A DNA stretch of 64,000 nt from Bugulina stolonifera (GCA_935421135.1 OW285193.1:8984496-9048495); one strand, 5' to 3'; positions 1 through 13,178 are shown, counted from the first letter of the stretch. Made by a program: numbers and translations. The notes: generated by a model not told the origin, from the sequence alone.

Positions 1-304
1 TACATGTACTTGTACATGTGATACAGCAGGCTCCAATATATAATAGCTTTAGTATGCACATAAATGTACGTAAGTATGTAGGGTATTAATTTGAATGTGT
101 CACATAGCGAATAAATATGAACAGCCTCCCCTTATGTCTAAAGAAGATAGTCTATAGAGTTCTGTAGAACAGCTCTAGAGACTCGGGATATTCCATGTTT
201 GAAACAAGAGAAGAAATATTTTAATATATACATGTATGTACACAATGTAGAAGGGTACACGTATGTTGTGACTGTACACAGCGAATGTTTACTGGCTGAA
301 TTAC

Positions 305-3300
305 CTCAAACACTGGGTCAGCATACACTGTTAAGGTGATGTTCTCTGTATGCTGCACAGAAACTCCATCGCTCCTGATTTCTGCCGGCAATATCCATGG
401 GCTGACCTCACCTTGAATCTCTATAAATCAAACAACACATTCTATCCACAAGGCATACCCTTCAACAAAAAACATTTCCATATGAGCATAATTTTCAGCA
501 CAAAACAACGTATGTATATATGTGCTATCCAGAAGTAGTAACAGCTATTATGTTAGAGTTAGACTATTGAGTTATCTTACCTGTGAAGTTTTCAACGTTA
601 CAGATTAGTTTAGGTGCATAGGCCTGACAGCTCTACAAGAAAAAAAAGTTATTATACAGCATCTTAACAGCCGGATTTTCGATAACAGTTTAATTTGATG
701 GATAATCTTTCGAAAACATTGTTAATTGTGAAACAGAATCTTTCAGTGTGGGGTAAAGAGCTGAGTTAATAAACTGGGAATGATTGGTTTTCATCAAGTA
801 TAGTATATTGCGGACAAGAACTGTTTGTCCTAGACTGTGGAGCCATTTTGAAAATTCCATCATTGCAAAAAATTACATAACCATCTCTCAGCAGACTCCC
901 ACACACACTATTAATCATACTGTAGATGCACAAAACAGGCGTCTCATTTTTAATTCAGACACACATAACCTCAGAGTCCTGTCACAAACATTATCATTGT
1001 ACTTCTACCCAATTAGTCACTCAATGATACCTTAGAATAAAATATAATGTAGGAATGAGATGTGAATACCACTGTCTCTTATATCTCGTGATTGGTGGGG
1101 CATTTCATTCTTCTGTGATCATTTCCTAGTCATCTTCATATTCTACTTTTTATGCACGAGTTTGAATCACAATGAAGGTTGCTCACTGATAGCAGTTCTA
1201 TGAGCAAGAATATGAAATTCATGAAACAGTATGGATGATGTAGTTGATAGCGATACTTACATAACTCCTATTATTTGAGGGTATAACAAGCTCATAGTCA
1301 TTGGATGACGCAATATTGGACATTATAAACTCCATGTTGAATCCTCCACTAAAATAACAATGAAGATTTTTTGTTCTTTCAGTCCACTAGATAGCCAACT
1401 CACAAACATAGCACACATAAATGCACATGTAATGATGACCAGCTACTATCATTTGAGTTGAGTTTATCGGTAAATATACCCACAGAGTAAGAGAGAAGAT
1501 AACTTCACAATGTAGTCAGGGACACTGTCTATTCCGAAGTACAGATTCGTATGCTTCATGGCTATATTTACATAGTTCACCTCAATATCAAACAACTAGC
1601 ATAGCAACCGACTAACATCCTGGGAGTACTCTACTTGATATAATTACAGAAGAATAAGTTATTTCATACAAATAAAAAATAACAATGCACAAACCATCAA
1701 AACAATATTATATAAAACATATTATGAAAATCTGCTTGTAACTAAAGCCATACCTGAGTATAGTAGCAGAGAGGATGGTATAGTTAACCACTGGATCCTC
1801 TTTATAAGTAAAACTATATCTTGTTGTTATGTTCTCTGTTAGGTTTATTATAACTTCTACATCACCAGTACGATTCTGTTCTGGCATTCTGAAGAGAAGT
1901 CTCATTGGCCTGTGAATAGAACAGCAGTATAAAATATTCTCAACAATATCTGGAGACAGCCTTTATTTTGAATAACAGGCAGCAGTGGACTAGCGGTTAG
2001 ACCCACATTACTGCTATTATGAAGTGAAGTTACTCCGTTCAGTATTGGATAGTCTCTACCATGGAGACTATAGCTATTGATTATAATGAGAAGTTGTCTT
2101 CTACTGCTCCATATATTAGAGCAGGAAAGGACAACTTCTTTACTCCTTCATGAAAGTCTCTACTGTGCTAATGTTCAATTTCTATAGGCTACTCTTCAAA
2201 AGAATAAAAACTCATGAGATTCAAATGGCACATCAAACCTAATTCCATGGAGCAAAGGCTATAGAACATAGAATATAGGCCCTACATAAATTATACTATA
2301 AATTATTATACATAAAATCTTTTTATTTACTACGCTGCAGGTGTACATGTTATGTTAAATAAGAAAGAAATTGTTTCTAGCAAGTTTGCTCATATTTTGT
2401 TTAATGGAGACTATATTATAAGACTACTGATGAAGGACTCTACTCACTCTATAGTAAACTCAACAGGGGACATAACTCCATTTGAATCATTCAGATGGAC
2501 TTTCACACCAAAATTTGGCACAAGTCCAGTAGCTGTAACCAGTGTTCCTCCAGATATCTGACCAACTCTAGGGGACAGGTCTGTGATGTCCTTACCAGAT
2601 GTTATCTAGAATTGTATATATGTACTTTTGGCAATATACATTTATATAAGTAAACAATGCATAAATTGCAATAACTCTCATGATTAGTACTTTTAGCACA
2701 CATTTACATGTACCTCTATGACTATTTATATCCAGCTAGAGATAGTAATAGCTGTTAGCATTTCCTCAAATGGTGAGTAGGCTATACAATTAGTACAAAC
2801 ATACATCTCTCTATATTACCTTGATACAGTGAGGAATTGTCCCGTTCCAGTGGGAGTTGTCCATACACTGTAGTGTGTTGAAGGTGGAATTCAGTGCTGT
2901 ACCGGGTTCACAGCTGACTTGTATAGTCTGAAACTGACTGAAGACAGCCTGAGCAGGTGCTACCAACTCACTACCAGTTGCTGACTGGAACTCACACAAA
3001 CTGCCTACAATAACATCACAGACCATTAGATTTGACAACTCCATTGCAGATCAATCCACTATTTAAAGGACAGTGACTGGCTGCATTCTATATGGATCGA
3101 GAAACGGTGACTTATGCTTATTGCGTTATCACAAATGAGATCCTGCACCTACTACAAATCAAGTTGGCTGAATATAATTATTCATAATATAGGCCTACTA
3201 GACCCGATTTTTTAGTAGGCCTATGTGCCAGTTTCAACAAAAAATCCAATTTTAATAAACTTTGCATCTGGACGAGTTATTCTAATAAAAAAGAAATAAA

Positions 3301-5935
3301 GTTGCTAAAGTTTAAAAATTGACAAGATACATAAAGTCAGTATGACTCAGTATGACACAGTATGACTCAGGGCGGCTCATTTTACAAAAAATCCTTTATT
3401 CATACAGAAGAAGTAGGGTTCACATCAGAATAGACACCCCCACATATTCATTTAATATTCATCACTTGTTTCCATAATATTCCTACTAACTAGTTATAGA
3501 TACTCACGCTTAGCCTCCATTCTAAACAGAGCACTAGCTGTGTCAGAGGGGTAGTAGGAGTAGTAGTTATCATATCCCACTATGGTTGCTACATAAATGG
3601 AGTTGTTTGCAGATACAGTGAAAGCTGAGGGGGCGTTTAGTTCACAAGTACTGATATTCCCTGGTATAGTCACTGTCATGTTCTGTGTATCTGATAACAA
3701 TAAATAGTATTATGATTATTCCAAATTAGTCTAACAACTAGTATACAATTATAGTATTGATTTCCTGTTGTGAAATCATGGACATACATAAGCCAGCTAA
3801 TCAGTTGCTTTGACAGATTGACTAGCACACCGTGACGTCATGATGTAAACTTCTACTAGTCACTAGGACTAGATCAACAAGGAAAGATGAGATAGCAAGA
3901 AAATTGCCACCCCTGTTTACTTATTCGCAGGGTAGGCTACCCCTCCTTATCAAATCATTCTCGTTACAAGGAAAGCCATCAGTAAGCTAGTTTGGAAAAT
4001 TGGAGAATATCTTGTTATTCCCCATTCGTAATAAAACTAGAGCATGTAGCCGGCATGCATGTGACTATAGCAGATCTGTTACAGAAAAGGTCTATAATCT
4101 CGCTTATGGAGTCAAAAACCAAAATATTACTAGTTAGTTGGTCATTTAGACCTGTGTAGATGAAAACTCAATCAATATCACTTTGTCCAGTTTTACTAGA
4201 AATAAAAGCTTTCTTACAGCAGGGCCAAAGGTAGGCTTTTCATCCTGAGCAGGCTTCTATTATTCCATCCAGTATTACAATACTTACTTGGAAAAGTCAC
4301 ATAACACTTACTTGGAAAAGTCACATAACACTTACTTGGACAAGCCGAATACATCTGCCCTTCTTCCAGATCAACAAATAGGATGGCTTCCTTGACGATC
4401 TGTACAGATACAATGAGTTTGTCCGGAACCATCCATTTGAGAACCGGAGCGTAGTCAATCTCGGATGAAGACAACATTCCCACAGAAACCGGACTTTGAG
4501 TCTCTCCGATGAGTAGCGTTACCTCGAATGTATCCAGATTAATTTTAGACAAATATTTGAAACTTTCGGTAACGTATAACTCGGTCTCTTCCTTGTTGGC
4601 TAACATCCCGCGTGGATTTTGGATAGGAAGTTTAGTATCTTTGCCGAGTAGTTGTACTCTTTCTGTCCGGATATCGTATTTAGTAATGTACTCATGTGTG
4701 TCTATCATGAGAATGAATCCACGCTTCTCTAAGATGGCGATTTGCACCACACCTGACAGAAAATCAAAATCTGCTGAATATGTCTGGCCTGGCAACAGTT
4801 CTTGTGACACCTTATCGTAAAGGCACAGACCGATATATTGGCTGACGGAATCTTCCGTAACGTCATACTTTCTTACACAGTTGTTTTGATAGTCTGCTAT
4901 ATAGAATGTAGTTTCATTGTGTTGTTTTAAGTCAAGGATATATTTCGAGAACTCAGCAGAAGTTGAATTTCCTGCACTGTATTTTACCTCCGAGTCTTCA
5001 TAAAATCGACCTAAAAAGTGTTCAACTCTCTGGTCCGTCTGCAGTTTTACAATAATTGTACCATAATTGAAATAAAACTGGCCAGGAATATATCGATCTT
5101 CGACTAGAAAATCTAAAACTTTTGACTGATGATTTCCATAATTCACATCAACTTCCTCTAAGCTAGATAGAGAAATGGCTACTGGGCATTCTGGGCAGGG
5201 TTTTTGATACTCTAGAAGCTCTGTAGAATCACTTTTTGCTCGATGATTTTCCACAACAGATTTCCTAAAATAGAGTAACCAATTATAACTACTATGGGAA
5301 TGATGTTCAAATCATGCAATAAGTCGCAATAAGTCTATTGTAATACAGAGCATTGCAGTGAGTTATGTAGTCCTACAGCTGGGCTATACTGTGCTGAATG
5401 AGACACCGGCCGAGTACTTTCACTAAAACACATAAATATCGAAACCTCTGACTTGAAGTTGGGGTCACAACACTTTTGCACAATTTCAAACAATTCATGT
5501 GACTTTGTATTCTTTATCTGGTTACTGTCGTGAATTCAGCCACCTATTTAGCGGAGTTTAGAAGCTGAAGTTTGTATAAGCAACAGGAGTTGGGCTCTGA
5601 GTGGAAGAGCTCACCTTCCACGACAGGAGTGTGCAGGACTTGAACCAGTGACCCTAAAATCTACTAGAGCAATGCAATTGCAGTGTATAATTATTCACAC
5701 AGATAATTGATAACAATAACTAATTTGACTATGTATATTTATTAATAAAGTAGAGCATATTATTGTCACTAATATTATACTACAATTCTTATTTATTAGT
5801 GTATATAATATAATATAAATTTATATTACATTTTATATTATACATTGTACAAGTATATTGAGCATACCTGTCTAGGTTAGCACTGACTGTTGTCGTGTAG
5901 ATAAACCATAATATACATCTCAAAGATATCAGCAT
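305..5935 (-). CDS. NHL/Sushi/IPT multidomain receptor-like protein, 3' end beyond window
   Basis: Nine exons join with consistent phase: 5868-5935, 4336-5264, 3508-3690, 2820-3004, 2448-2605, 1754-1909, 1261-1348, 581-632 and 305-411. Exon 1 begins with ATG and a hydrophobic signal peptide (MLISLRCILWFIYTTTVSA). A possible 5'UTR acceptor lies near 5992. Exon 2 (about 310 aa) has NHL-like blades such as FYIADYQNNCVRKYD and LYVTESFKYLSKIN, suggesting an extracellular beta-propeller. Exon 4 is a Sushi/CCP module (VSCEPGT, LQCMDNSHWNGTIPHC). Exons 5-6 look like an IPT/TIG domain (ITDLSPRVGQISGGTLVTATG split across motifs, then FTYKEDPVV). Exons 7-9 look like a second one ending TVYADPVFE, as in plexin/MET-type ectodomains. 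Exon 9 ends in phase 0 at a GT donor, so the gene continues past position 1; a transmembrane segment and any cytoplasmic domain are not visible. Exon calls are solid. The domain names are by eye, and the receptor role is inference. Confidence 0.72.
4282..4336 (-). repeat. triplicated 5' splice site of exon 2, receptor-like gene
   Basis: The donor of exon 2 (minus strand CCAA|GTAAGTG at 4336) is followed by two more copies of a 24-bp unit, each with its own GTAAGTG. Because 24 is a multiple of three and the unit has no in-frame stop, use of donor 2 or 3 would add one or two copies of the peptide SKCYVTFP. The first donor gives the phase that fits exon 3, and so would the others. Confidence 0.8.
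5525..5690 (-). mobile_element. tRNA-derived SINE, family 2, minus orientation
   Basis: On the minus strand, a pol III B-box-like motif GGTTCAAGTCC (5636-5646) is followed by a body containing GAGCTCTTCCACTCAGAGCC and GAATTCACGACAGTAA. The same body recurs at 37140-37310, so this is a dispersed family. No clear target duplication was seen, and the ends are approximate. Confidence 0.55.
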
Positions 5936-6738
5936 GTTTCTTGTTCAACAAGTATTTAGTAGTAGTTAGTGGGAAATGCCTGCTGTGGGCTGCCTAAAAC
6001 AAATGGTTAAATCATATCAGAGTACATACACACATGTAGTTATACAGATTCTAGCAGTTAAACCTTGGACTGTTGCCAGAATTCAACTTTTCAGATAACT
6101 TCATTCCATCTTTCAACCAAAATATCATCTAACCAATCACAGTGCTGATAACACTCCTACAAGCGCACGCATAGGAGTCCCGGAAGTTGTCTGCACTCCA
6201 ATATAATGGGTACATGCAGGCCTGCACTTACACTGTAGATAAAGTGAATATTCTAATGATATAATTTGATTAACAATGGTTGAAAATTTTCTCAACTTCC
6301 TCATTTAATTTTTTTAACTATGAGTAAATTTGAACAGCATTCCTCTTCCAGCCTGTTATTTGACATAACGAATTACAGCCTGCATTCCTACAATATGGGC
6401 ACTAGCCATGCAGTACATTGGCGAATGTACAATTCCTTTACTACCCAACAATATGATCTTATTAGAGAGGGTACGCCCTACTCATCTTAGGTTATTTTAA
6501 GGAAAACATGGCTAAATATGCCCCATAACTAACTAAATGTTACACAACAAACGAGGCTTAGTCATGTGAACAGAAGCATAGCCATAAAGACATCATAATG
6601 ATAATGTGTCAAATTACCAGTGAGAGGAATGCGTTATGGGAAACAGATTTTGAAATAACATCAATTAGATAGAACATAGTTACTAGTTACTGGGCTTTCA
6701 CAAGTAGAAGTAATCAACATCACAGTGTAGTAGAGTAG
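5936..6738. other. upstream flank of the receptor-like gene
   Basis: No supported coding sequence was found. On the minus strand TTGTTTTAG|GCAGCCC near 5992 looks like a splice acceptor, so the start exon may be preceded by a non-coding 5'UTR exon. CCAAT-type motifs are present near 6135 and 6770. Nothing else is convincing. Confidence 0.4.
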
Positions 6739-6903
6739 CAGAGCCGTTGAGCCAGAAGTAAACAAGAGGCCGTATTGGGCCCATGTAACAGGGGATTGCT
6801 TTGGTCAAATCCTTCTATCGGCAATTCTGATTGGTTCCAATGGGCCCAACATGGCATCTATAATATTCCCCCAATGGTGCTACTCTCACAATAAACGGCT
6901 CTG
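6739..6903. mobile_element. short hAT-like MITE
   Basis: This 165-bp element has terminal inverted repeats CAGAGCCGTT...AACGGCTCTG. The flanking octamers TAGAGTAG (6731-6738) and CTGAGTAG (6904-6911) match at 6 of 8 positions, as expected for an aged 8-bp hAT target duplication. The CAGAG terminus is shared with the larger element at 8107. It has no coding capacity. Confidence 0.65.
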
Positions 6904-6911
6904 CTGAGTAG

Positions 6912-8098
6912 AAGTACAGTAATGATATCCGCAATAAACTAGACTCGAGAGCACTAGTTGTGATTGGCTGATACAAGTATAAAATGGTATCTTCAATGCT
7001 ACTTAGCAGGCAACATCTTTTTACACACTACTAGCACAGTTGAATTTATTGTAATGCTGCTAAATTAATTTACATTGGAGACTTTGTCAATTTTTTATTA
7101 AATTAGAGTTACCCCACCATGTCAAACAGATTTGTTGTTATAAAAAGTGACAGAGTTGCAAAGTTGTAACAAATTAGAAGAGAAATATTGAAAAAATACA
7201 TTGCGTTGTGAGATCCCAATTGGCAACACTTTTATTTTTTGGTTCAAATCCAATCAACACAGTATCCTGTATAAGGAATCGACGTTCAATAACAGATTTA
7301 GAATGTGGCCAATTGTTTGTTTGGATGATTTTCAACATGACTTTACTTGTACGTGGCCTACACATGGTAGCCAGTAGCCTCAGCATTAGGTAATGACAGA
7401 AGGTCACATGTAAGGCTCCGGTTTCAAACCATAAGGGTTTCTTTCTCTATTACGATCACTCCTCTCCGTGAAACTTGCTGTCATTCTATGATTATCAATC
7501 TATAGTCAAGTCAATCGACATAATACAGATTAGTTTTACAAACGCAAGTTTATAACTGAGTATTTCATAACCTATTCAGTTTCAGAATAAGAAAATAATC
7601 AGTCATTTAGTCCACAAAGCTACATATTTTGAAGTTTAAAATAAAATGATTTTGTAAATTTCCATATACATGTAGGCCTAAATAGATCAAACGGTTAACA
7701 ATGACTTCGAAGACTTATGGTTCCATATACTGCATGTAAGTTAATCACTATGCAGCCTTTTGCAAATTATCATTTACGAAGAGGCTATGGCAATGTTGAT
7801 ATGTTGTGCCATGTCAGGAGATGTATATGGACATGGTTCATTGTCCAGCCAATCACCACCAGAGATCCCTACAAAGATGTAGGCTAAAAAGCACATAGAT
7901 GTACGGCACTATCACCACAAGAAAAAAGCATAATGAACTCACAGTCACTGATTGACTCAGAGATTCGTATGTTGCTATTTGTCTGGTCAGCTCTATCCTT
8001 CTCAGTTTACCCCTTGAGTTTAGAGTCGACAATTTTCTATGACTAGTCTGGGTAAATATTCTACATATACCTTCTACGAGAGTATAACTTGGTCTACA
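6912..8098. other. intergenic stretch, nothing recognised
   Basis: AT-rich sequence with short chance open frames only. A splice-rich or conserved protein signal was looked for on both strands and not found. Confidence 0.4.
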
Positions 8099-8106
8099 GT
8101 TTCTGG

Positions 8107-9195
8107 CAGAGTTGGGTCCAAGTCGACTTGCAAGTCAACAAGTCAAGTCATTTTTAAAATTTTGGAGGCAAGTCAAGTCCAAGTCAAGTCAGTGCTGCCT
8201 CAAGTCAAGTCAAGTCAAGTAATTTCTAAAATTTTGAAGACAAGTCAAGTCGAAGTCAAGTCAGTGCTGCCTCAAGTCAAGTCAAGTCAAGTCAGCTGTC
8301 ATGCAAGTCAAAAGTCAAGTCAAGTCAAAGTCAAGTCAAGTCGAAATGCAAGTCAAGTGGAAGACAACTTCAAAAAATTTTACATTTTTCAAAACATCAT
8401 TTTTTTCTTTTAGTAGGCATTCCAATCCATGAAAAACCTATGCCAAGGTGTAGCAGGGCATGGACATGTATGTGATGCAATCATGGTAAAGAACTAGTCT
8501 ATATAAGTAGTATTATTGGCACTACGGTCGAGACTGGTCATATAGTATTACATACTGTATATTGTAATGGTGATGCAGTGTTACATAGCATATAAACAGC
8601 ACATGGTACAGCAAGGAGTGTCCACTGGTCAGTCCTGCAATTTAACTCTAGTAATTATTGCACTGCACATTGTATTCACTACTTACACCACACCTACATT
8701 GTATGCTACACTTACACTACTTGCACTGTGTGTACTTGTGACTATGCATTGTCGTTGTGTAGTCTCACGTACACACAGCTTAGATAGTGCCTGAATTGTG
8801 TATCCTCATAGCTAACCTTGATATACTCTGAGTGCTGCTAGTAGCACTGATCTAGTAAAAATGATAATTAGGTAGGCAATTGAGACCTTTTTTCCATGTT
8901 GGCTAAACACTGTACAAAATTTTTATTTGCCAGATTGACTTGGCAAAACCCAAGTCAAAATCACAAGTCATTCCTGTGTCCAAGTCAAGTCAAGTCAAGT
9001 CACATTGATGTGCAAGTCAAAGTCAAGTCAAAATCACAAGTCATTCATGTGTCCAAGTCAAGTCAAGTCAAGTCACATTGATGTGCAAGTCAAAGTCAAG
9101 TCAAGTCAGCAAGTTGGCAAGTCCAAGTCAAGTTGACTTGTGACTTGACTTGACTTGGCAAGTCAAGTCAAATCTATGACTTGGACCCAGCTCTG
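8107..9195. mobile_element. non-autonomous hAT element with AAGTC-repeat arms
   Basis: A 1,089-bp element bounded by CAGAGTTGGGTCCAAGTC at the left and its near-perfect inverse (GACTTGGACCCAGCTCTG, interrupted) at the right. It is flanked by a perfect 8-bp duplication GTTTCTGG at 8099-8106 and 9196-9203, the hAT signature. Both subterminal arms (about 8120-8370 and 8940-9180) are filled with degenerate CAAGT/AAGTC pentamer arrays in inverted orientation, so the element could fold into a long hairpin. The middle (8400-8890) has no transposase. It must have been mobilised in trans. Confidence 0.85.
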
Positions 9196-9203
9196 GTTTC
9201 TGG

Positions 9204-9641
9204 TACATGTAGCTTGTCAGAGTCGGGCAATCAATGTATGGCTACAAAACCAAGTAAAATGCATTATAATTCTTATCAATCATTTGAATGAACTACTAAC
9301 TGCTAGTAGCTTCTCTAGACAAACTGTCAGTGTTAGTAGATAGTAGACTAAGGATAATTATAAATAGTTATAGTAATAGTAGTACATGTATATTATTAAT
9401 TATAATTATTTATACCAAGGAGTAACTTGTTTATATCTACAATATTATTATTGTATCACTACTGTATGTACAATATGAATATAAATATTATAGCCTCCCC
9501 ATTTAGGGCCTACTGCAGCATATACATGGCTGTACATGTACATATTGCATTGCATAAAGTTGACTAGCAAATCATAGAGAAGTTAACTAAACTTCAACTA
9601 TTACTATCACGACTATCTGACTATCAATAATCCTATGCTAT
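9204..9641. other. short AT-rich spacer
   Basis: Spacer between two transposons. It contains several TACATGTA palindromes and TA-rich runs; no gene is seen. Confidence 0.4.
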
Positions 9642-9650
9642 CTAACTCAT

Positions 9651-12024
9651 GGGTGTAACTAAAACACCGTCTACGCCGTCTACACCGTCTCCAGAAAAAC
9701 GCCGTCTGCTTCCGGTTTAAAGAAATAATGTTTTGGTGGCGAGAAATCTTCGGAGTTGTCTTTTCTTCGACTGAAATTTTAAAAGAAGACAACTTCAACT
9801 TGCTTTCTCCAACAATAAATTGTGATGGCGATTAAAATGCCAGTTTATCTGCTGTTTTACTGCTAGTATATTGCAATGTTATATAATCGTATAATTATGT
9901 ATAATGCTGCATTATATTGTACATTATACATTACAAGGCTTTACACAGGCTATAACTCTTTTTGAACCAATTAATGATCACAATCATGTGAAGTTTTCTT
10001 CTCTTCTTGCTAGAAACAAGTTGGAGAAGGCAACTTCACACTAGGAAGTAGATTGTCTATAATATTAATTTGGTGCTAATTATGATTTCAGATTGCAGGA
10101 TTTGTTGTACAAAGCAAGTCTGTTTCAAGTAGGTGTGAAGCCTAACAGGGTTGCATGAGATTGATGACAACTTATAAAATAGATTGGTACTCAAATTAAA
10201 AATCTACAGGTAGGTAAGGCGAAACCTTGAGTTGTACTTTGTGCTGCCTACAGCTGTGGTCATAGTATTTTGTACATACCTAGAGACATGTGCACAGGCA
10301 TTTGTTGCAGAACAACATAATATTGCTACAATATGTACTTTTGCCGCATTACCACTATACCATAAATATACAGTATAATTATTCCTTCCGAAAGTACAAA
10401 GGAGGCAAAGCTTCGCTTAATTTGGACAGACCTGTGCTGAGTAGGTGCAACTCCTACGGAGCCCAAACTCTATGTTAGCATCAGCACCGAATGTCCCCAT
10501 TTTCCTATATCCAGCAGTTTGTTACCAGTTACCAGCTACTATCCAGTTTGTTATCCAAGGTTAGAGCTGAACCAAATATAGTTGATTCAAACATTAAATT
10601 TGCAACAAAGATACATCGACATAAATGTACATTACAGATAAACATGCCACCATAATAATATTTGACTACTACTTTACAATCGACAATTCCTGTTTACTAT
10701 GGCGACATTAGTGTTAGTGACTACCAGGAGGTCTGATACAACCCCGTGGGAATTGCACCCACCTAACACATTACTCAAGGGTTTTCTCAGCTGTAACAAA
10801 TGGCAGAATATTTGGCAAACCAAACAGTTTCTTGGACTCCAGAGGAACACCTCAATTCCTATCTATCCCACTGATCTAAACCCTGGACAAGGTATAACGT
10901 AGATAGGACCCTACTGACTCTGCTAATTAGATAACCTACACCTATAACAATGCATACCATGCAAAGAAATCTTAATATCTACATGTATATGTACAACAAG
11001 ACATCACACGTTGTGAAACATTGGTTTATGAGAAATACTGCAATGATTGCATATAAAGTATTATTGTTATATAACTAAATTAGTACTAACCTATTTATTC
11101 AACCCATCAAGTCTGGTCCGAAGTTATACTCTCCTGCTATGTGTGCACAAGAGTGGACAATTTAACGTTTTGTTGCAATTTGTTTGCAAGATTGTGTGCT
11201 ATAGAATAATGGCAGTGTACATGCAGCATGGCTGTGTGAAATGTAATACAATTATAATTGACTGCTACAAAGAAAAAGTAAATTATTCAATTTTGGTATA
11301 ATTCCCCCGAGGCCACTTCATGCAATAGAGTTTCCTTCCCATCTAGTTGCCAAGAAAAAAAGCAAACTTGACGGTATAATCACAAATCAGAGAAAGCTAT
11401 GACATGCACAAAGCTAGGTAAAATGTACAAGACCTCTTCAATAATAATTGTCAGCACTATTGGTATGATAAACTGGCATTACCGCCATCACGCCTTCTTC
11501 AAACAGACTCAGCTTGCTTTGCACAGCAATTTCTACAATTTAAAATGATGATTAAACACTAACTAAATATTATAGAGACAATCTTACCAGTCAGGTTAAT
11601 AATAATCTACTTCCTAGTGTGAAGTTGCCTTCTCCAACTTGTTTCTAGCAAGAACAGAAGAAAACTTCACATGATTGTGATCATTAATTGGTTCAAAGAT
11701 AGCTATAACCTGTGTAAAGCCAAGTAAAAGTAATCATTACAGCATTGCACATACATGTATAACATTATGAAGCAGCAAAACAGCAGCAAAACAGCAGCCA
11801 AACTGACATTTTTATTGCCAAAGCATCACAAGAATTTATAGCAAGACTTTCATTGCAAATTATTAGAGAAGCGGGTAGAAGTTGTCTTCTTTTACAATTT
11901 GAGTCAAAAGAAAAGACAACTCCAAAGATCTTTCGCCACAAAAGTATTATTTCTTTAAACCGGAAGTAGACGGCGTTTTTCTGGAGACGGTGTAGACGGC
12001 GTAGACGGTGTTTTAGTTACACCC
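9651..12024. mobile_element. long-TIR DNA element, MULE-like, non-autonomous
   Basis: A 2,374-bp element with termini GGGTGTAACTAAAACACCG and the inverse CGGTGTTTTAGTTACACCC (TIRs continue through GTAGACGGCGT-type repeats). Inverted similarity extends about 430 bp inward: the AAGTTGGAGAAGGCAACTTC block near 10020 is inverted near 11635. A perfect 9-bp duplication CTAACTCAT flanks it (9642-9650 and 12025-12033). A 9-bp TSD with long TIRs fits Mutator-like elements; Merlin is an alternative. The central 1.5 kb has only short open frames and no recognisable transposase. Confidence 0.8.
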
Positions 12025-12033
12025 CTAACTCAT

Positions 12034-13017
12034 TAACCGAAAGGCGAGAGTTAAATGGTAATTTTGACATGTGTCTGGTATAATTAACAGTAATTGAATA
12101 ACTAACCATAGAAAACAATCCTCATACTGATAGTTCCAGTAGACTGTTGGTAAATTTTAGTGCTGGGCTTGGCATGAGTTTTTCAAGTGATTGTCAATGA
12201 CTAGAGCTAGTAGCTACTCTACTACTGCTGCTGCTACTACTACTACAGTAATGAGCTGCAATTCAACTCGGTGATTCAACCAGTAACAAAACAAGCCCAC
12301 GTGCTCTGCCGATTGATACAGTCAACACCCATAACTTACACACTGACTATTTATATTCACATTGTACTATATAACGATACTGTACAATAGTGTATTATTT
12401 AACTAACTTGCCTGCTCTGACTTTGACTGTACATTCAGGATTACCACAAGGGCCACAAGTGTATTGACCATAGAGGTATATCTAAGTTGGTAACTGACTT
12501 GACATGTTTGATCACAATTTGCATTGAGATACATGTAGCATTTATCGTTTACCAAACCATAGTCCATGATACCATGACTCATTGTATATTTAGTTATTTA
12601 CATGATTGTATAATTGGCTCAGAATGGCTCATTCCTGAATAATTCAGGTATACTTCATTGTGCACAGATAGCTAGCCAGAGCATCAAGCTAACCCATCAG
12701 TTCGGCCTATGCATGGGATGTCATGTCACCCAGAGTAGGAGAAGCCAATCCAAATGTGTATGTAGTTGTAGCACATGAACAGAACTGTGCACACTATTGT
12801 AAGATAAGACTGTCTATCTGATCTATTGTCAACAATATATGAAGGGATATCACTCCCATACACCGTAAGCCATGTGTGTGCCATGTGGCCAACATCTATC
12901 TTATTATATAAACAAAATATAAGATTACACCTATGCTGCACCTCCATGTATGTATAATAATATTATATACATTTGCATCATATAATGAACAGAACAGTGT
13001 ATGTATTACAACTAGAG
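12034..13017. other. intergenic stretch, nothing recognised
   Basis: A short CTACTACTGCTGCTGCTACTA-type triplet run near 12210-12250 and TA-rich spacers. No coding or RNA gene was found. Confidence 0.4.
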
Positions 13018-13020
13018 TTA

Positions 13021-13178
13021 GGTGCAGAAGTGGAGAAATTCGAGATAGCCTTTGTTCCTCGCCAAAAATGAAGCAGGAGAAGTTGTCTTCTCTATACTTT
13101 GCTGGTTGACCGCCCTTACCCCAAACCCCAACCACAAACAAGGAACTAAGGCTATCCAAATTTCTCCACTACTGCACC
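13021..13178. mobile_element. small MITE with TA target site
   Basis: Inverted ends GGTGCAGAAGTGGAGAAATT and AATTTCTCCACTACTGCACC lie next to TA on both sides (13019-13020 and 13179-13180), consistent with a Tc1/mariner-type MITE. The inverted similarity extends through GAGATAGCCTT / AAGGCTATCC. A diverged relative lies at 20218-20385. Chance open frames across it are not genes. Confidence 0.65.

Noticed and set aside
1977..2130. A further SINE or MITE (AGTGGACTAGCGGTTAGAC and an AGAAGTTGTC inverted pair)
   Set aside because: A-box-like start but no B box and no clear ends; left unannotated.
4509..4820. Plus-strand 103-aa frame
   Set aside because: Antisense shadow of exon 2 of the receptor-like gene.
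10290..11301. Three short plus-strand frames inside the MULE-like element
   Set aside because: No transposase motif, zinc finger or catalytic residues could be recognised.
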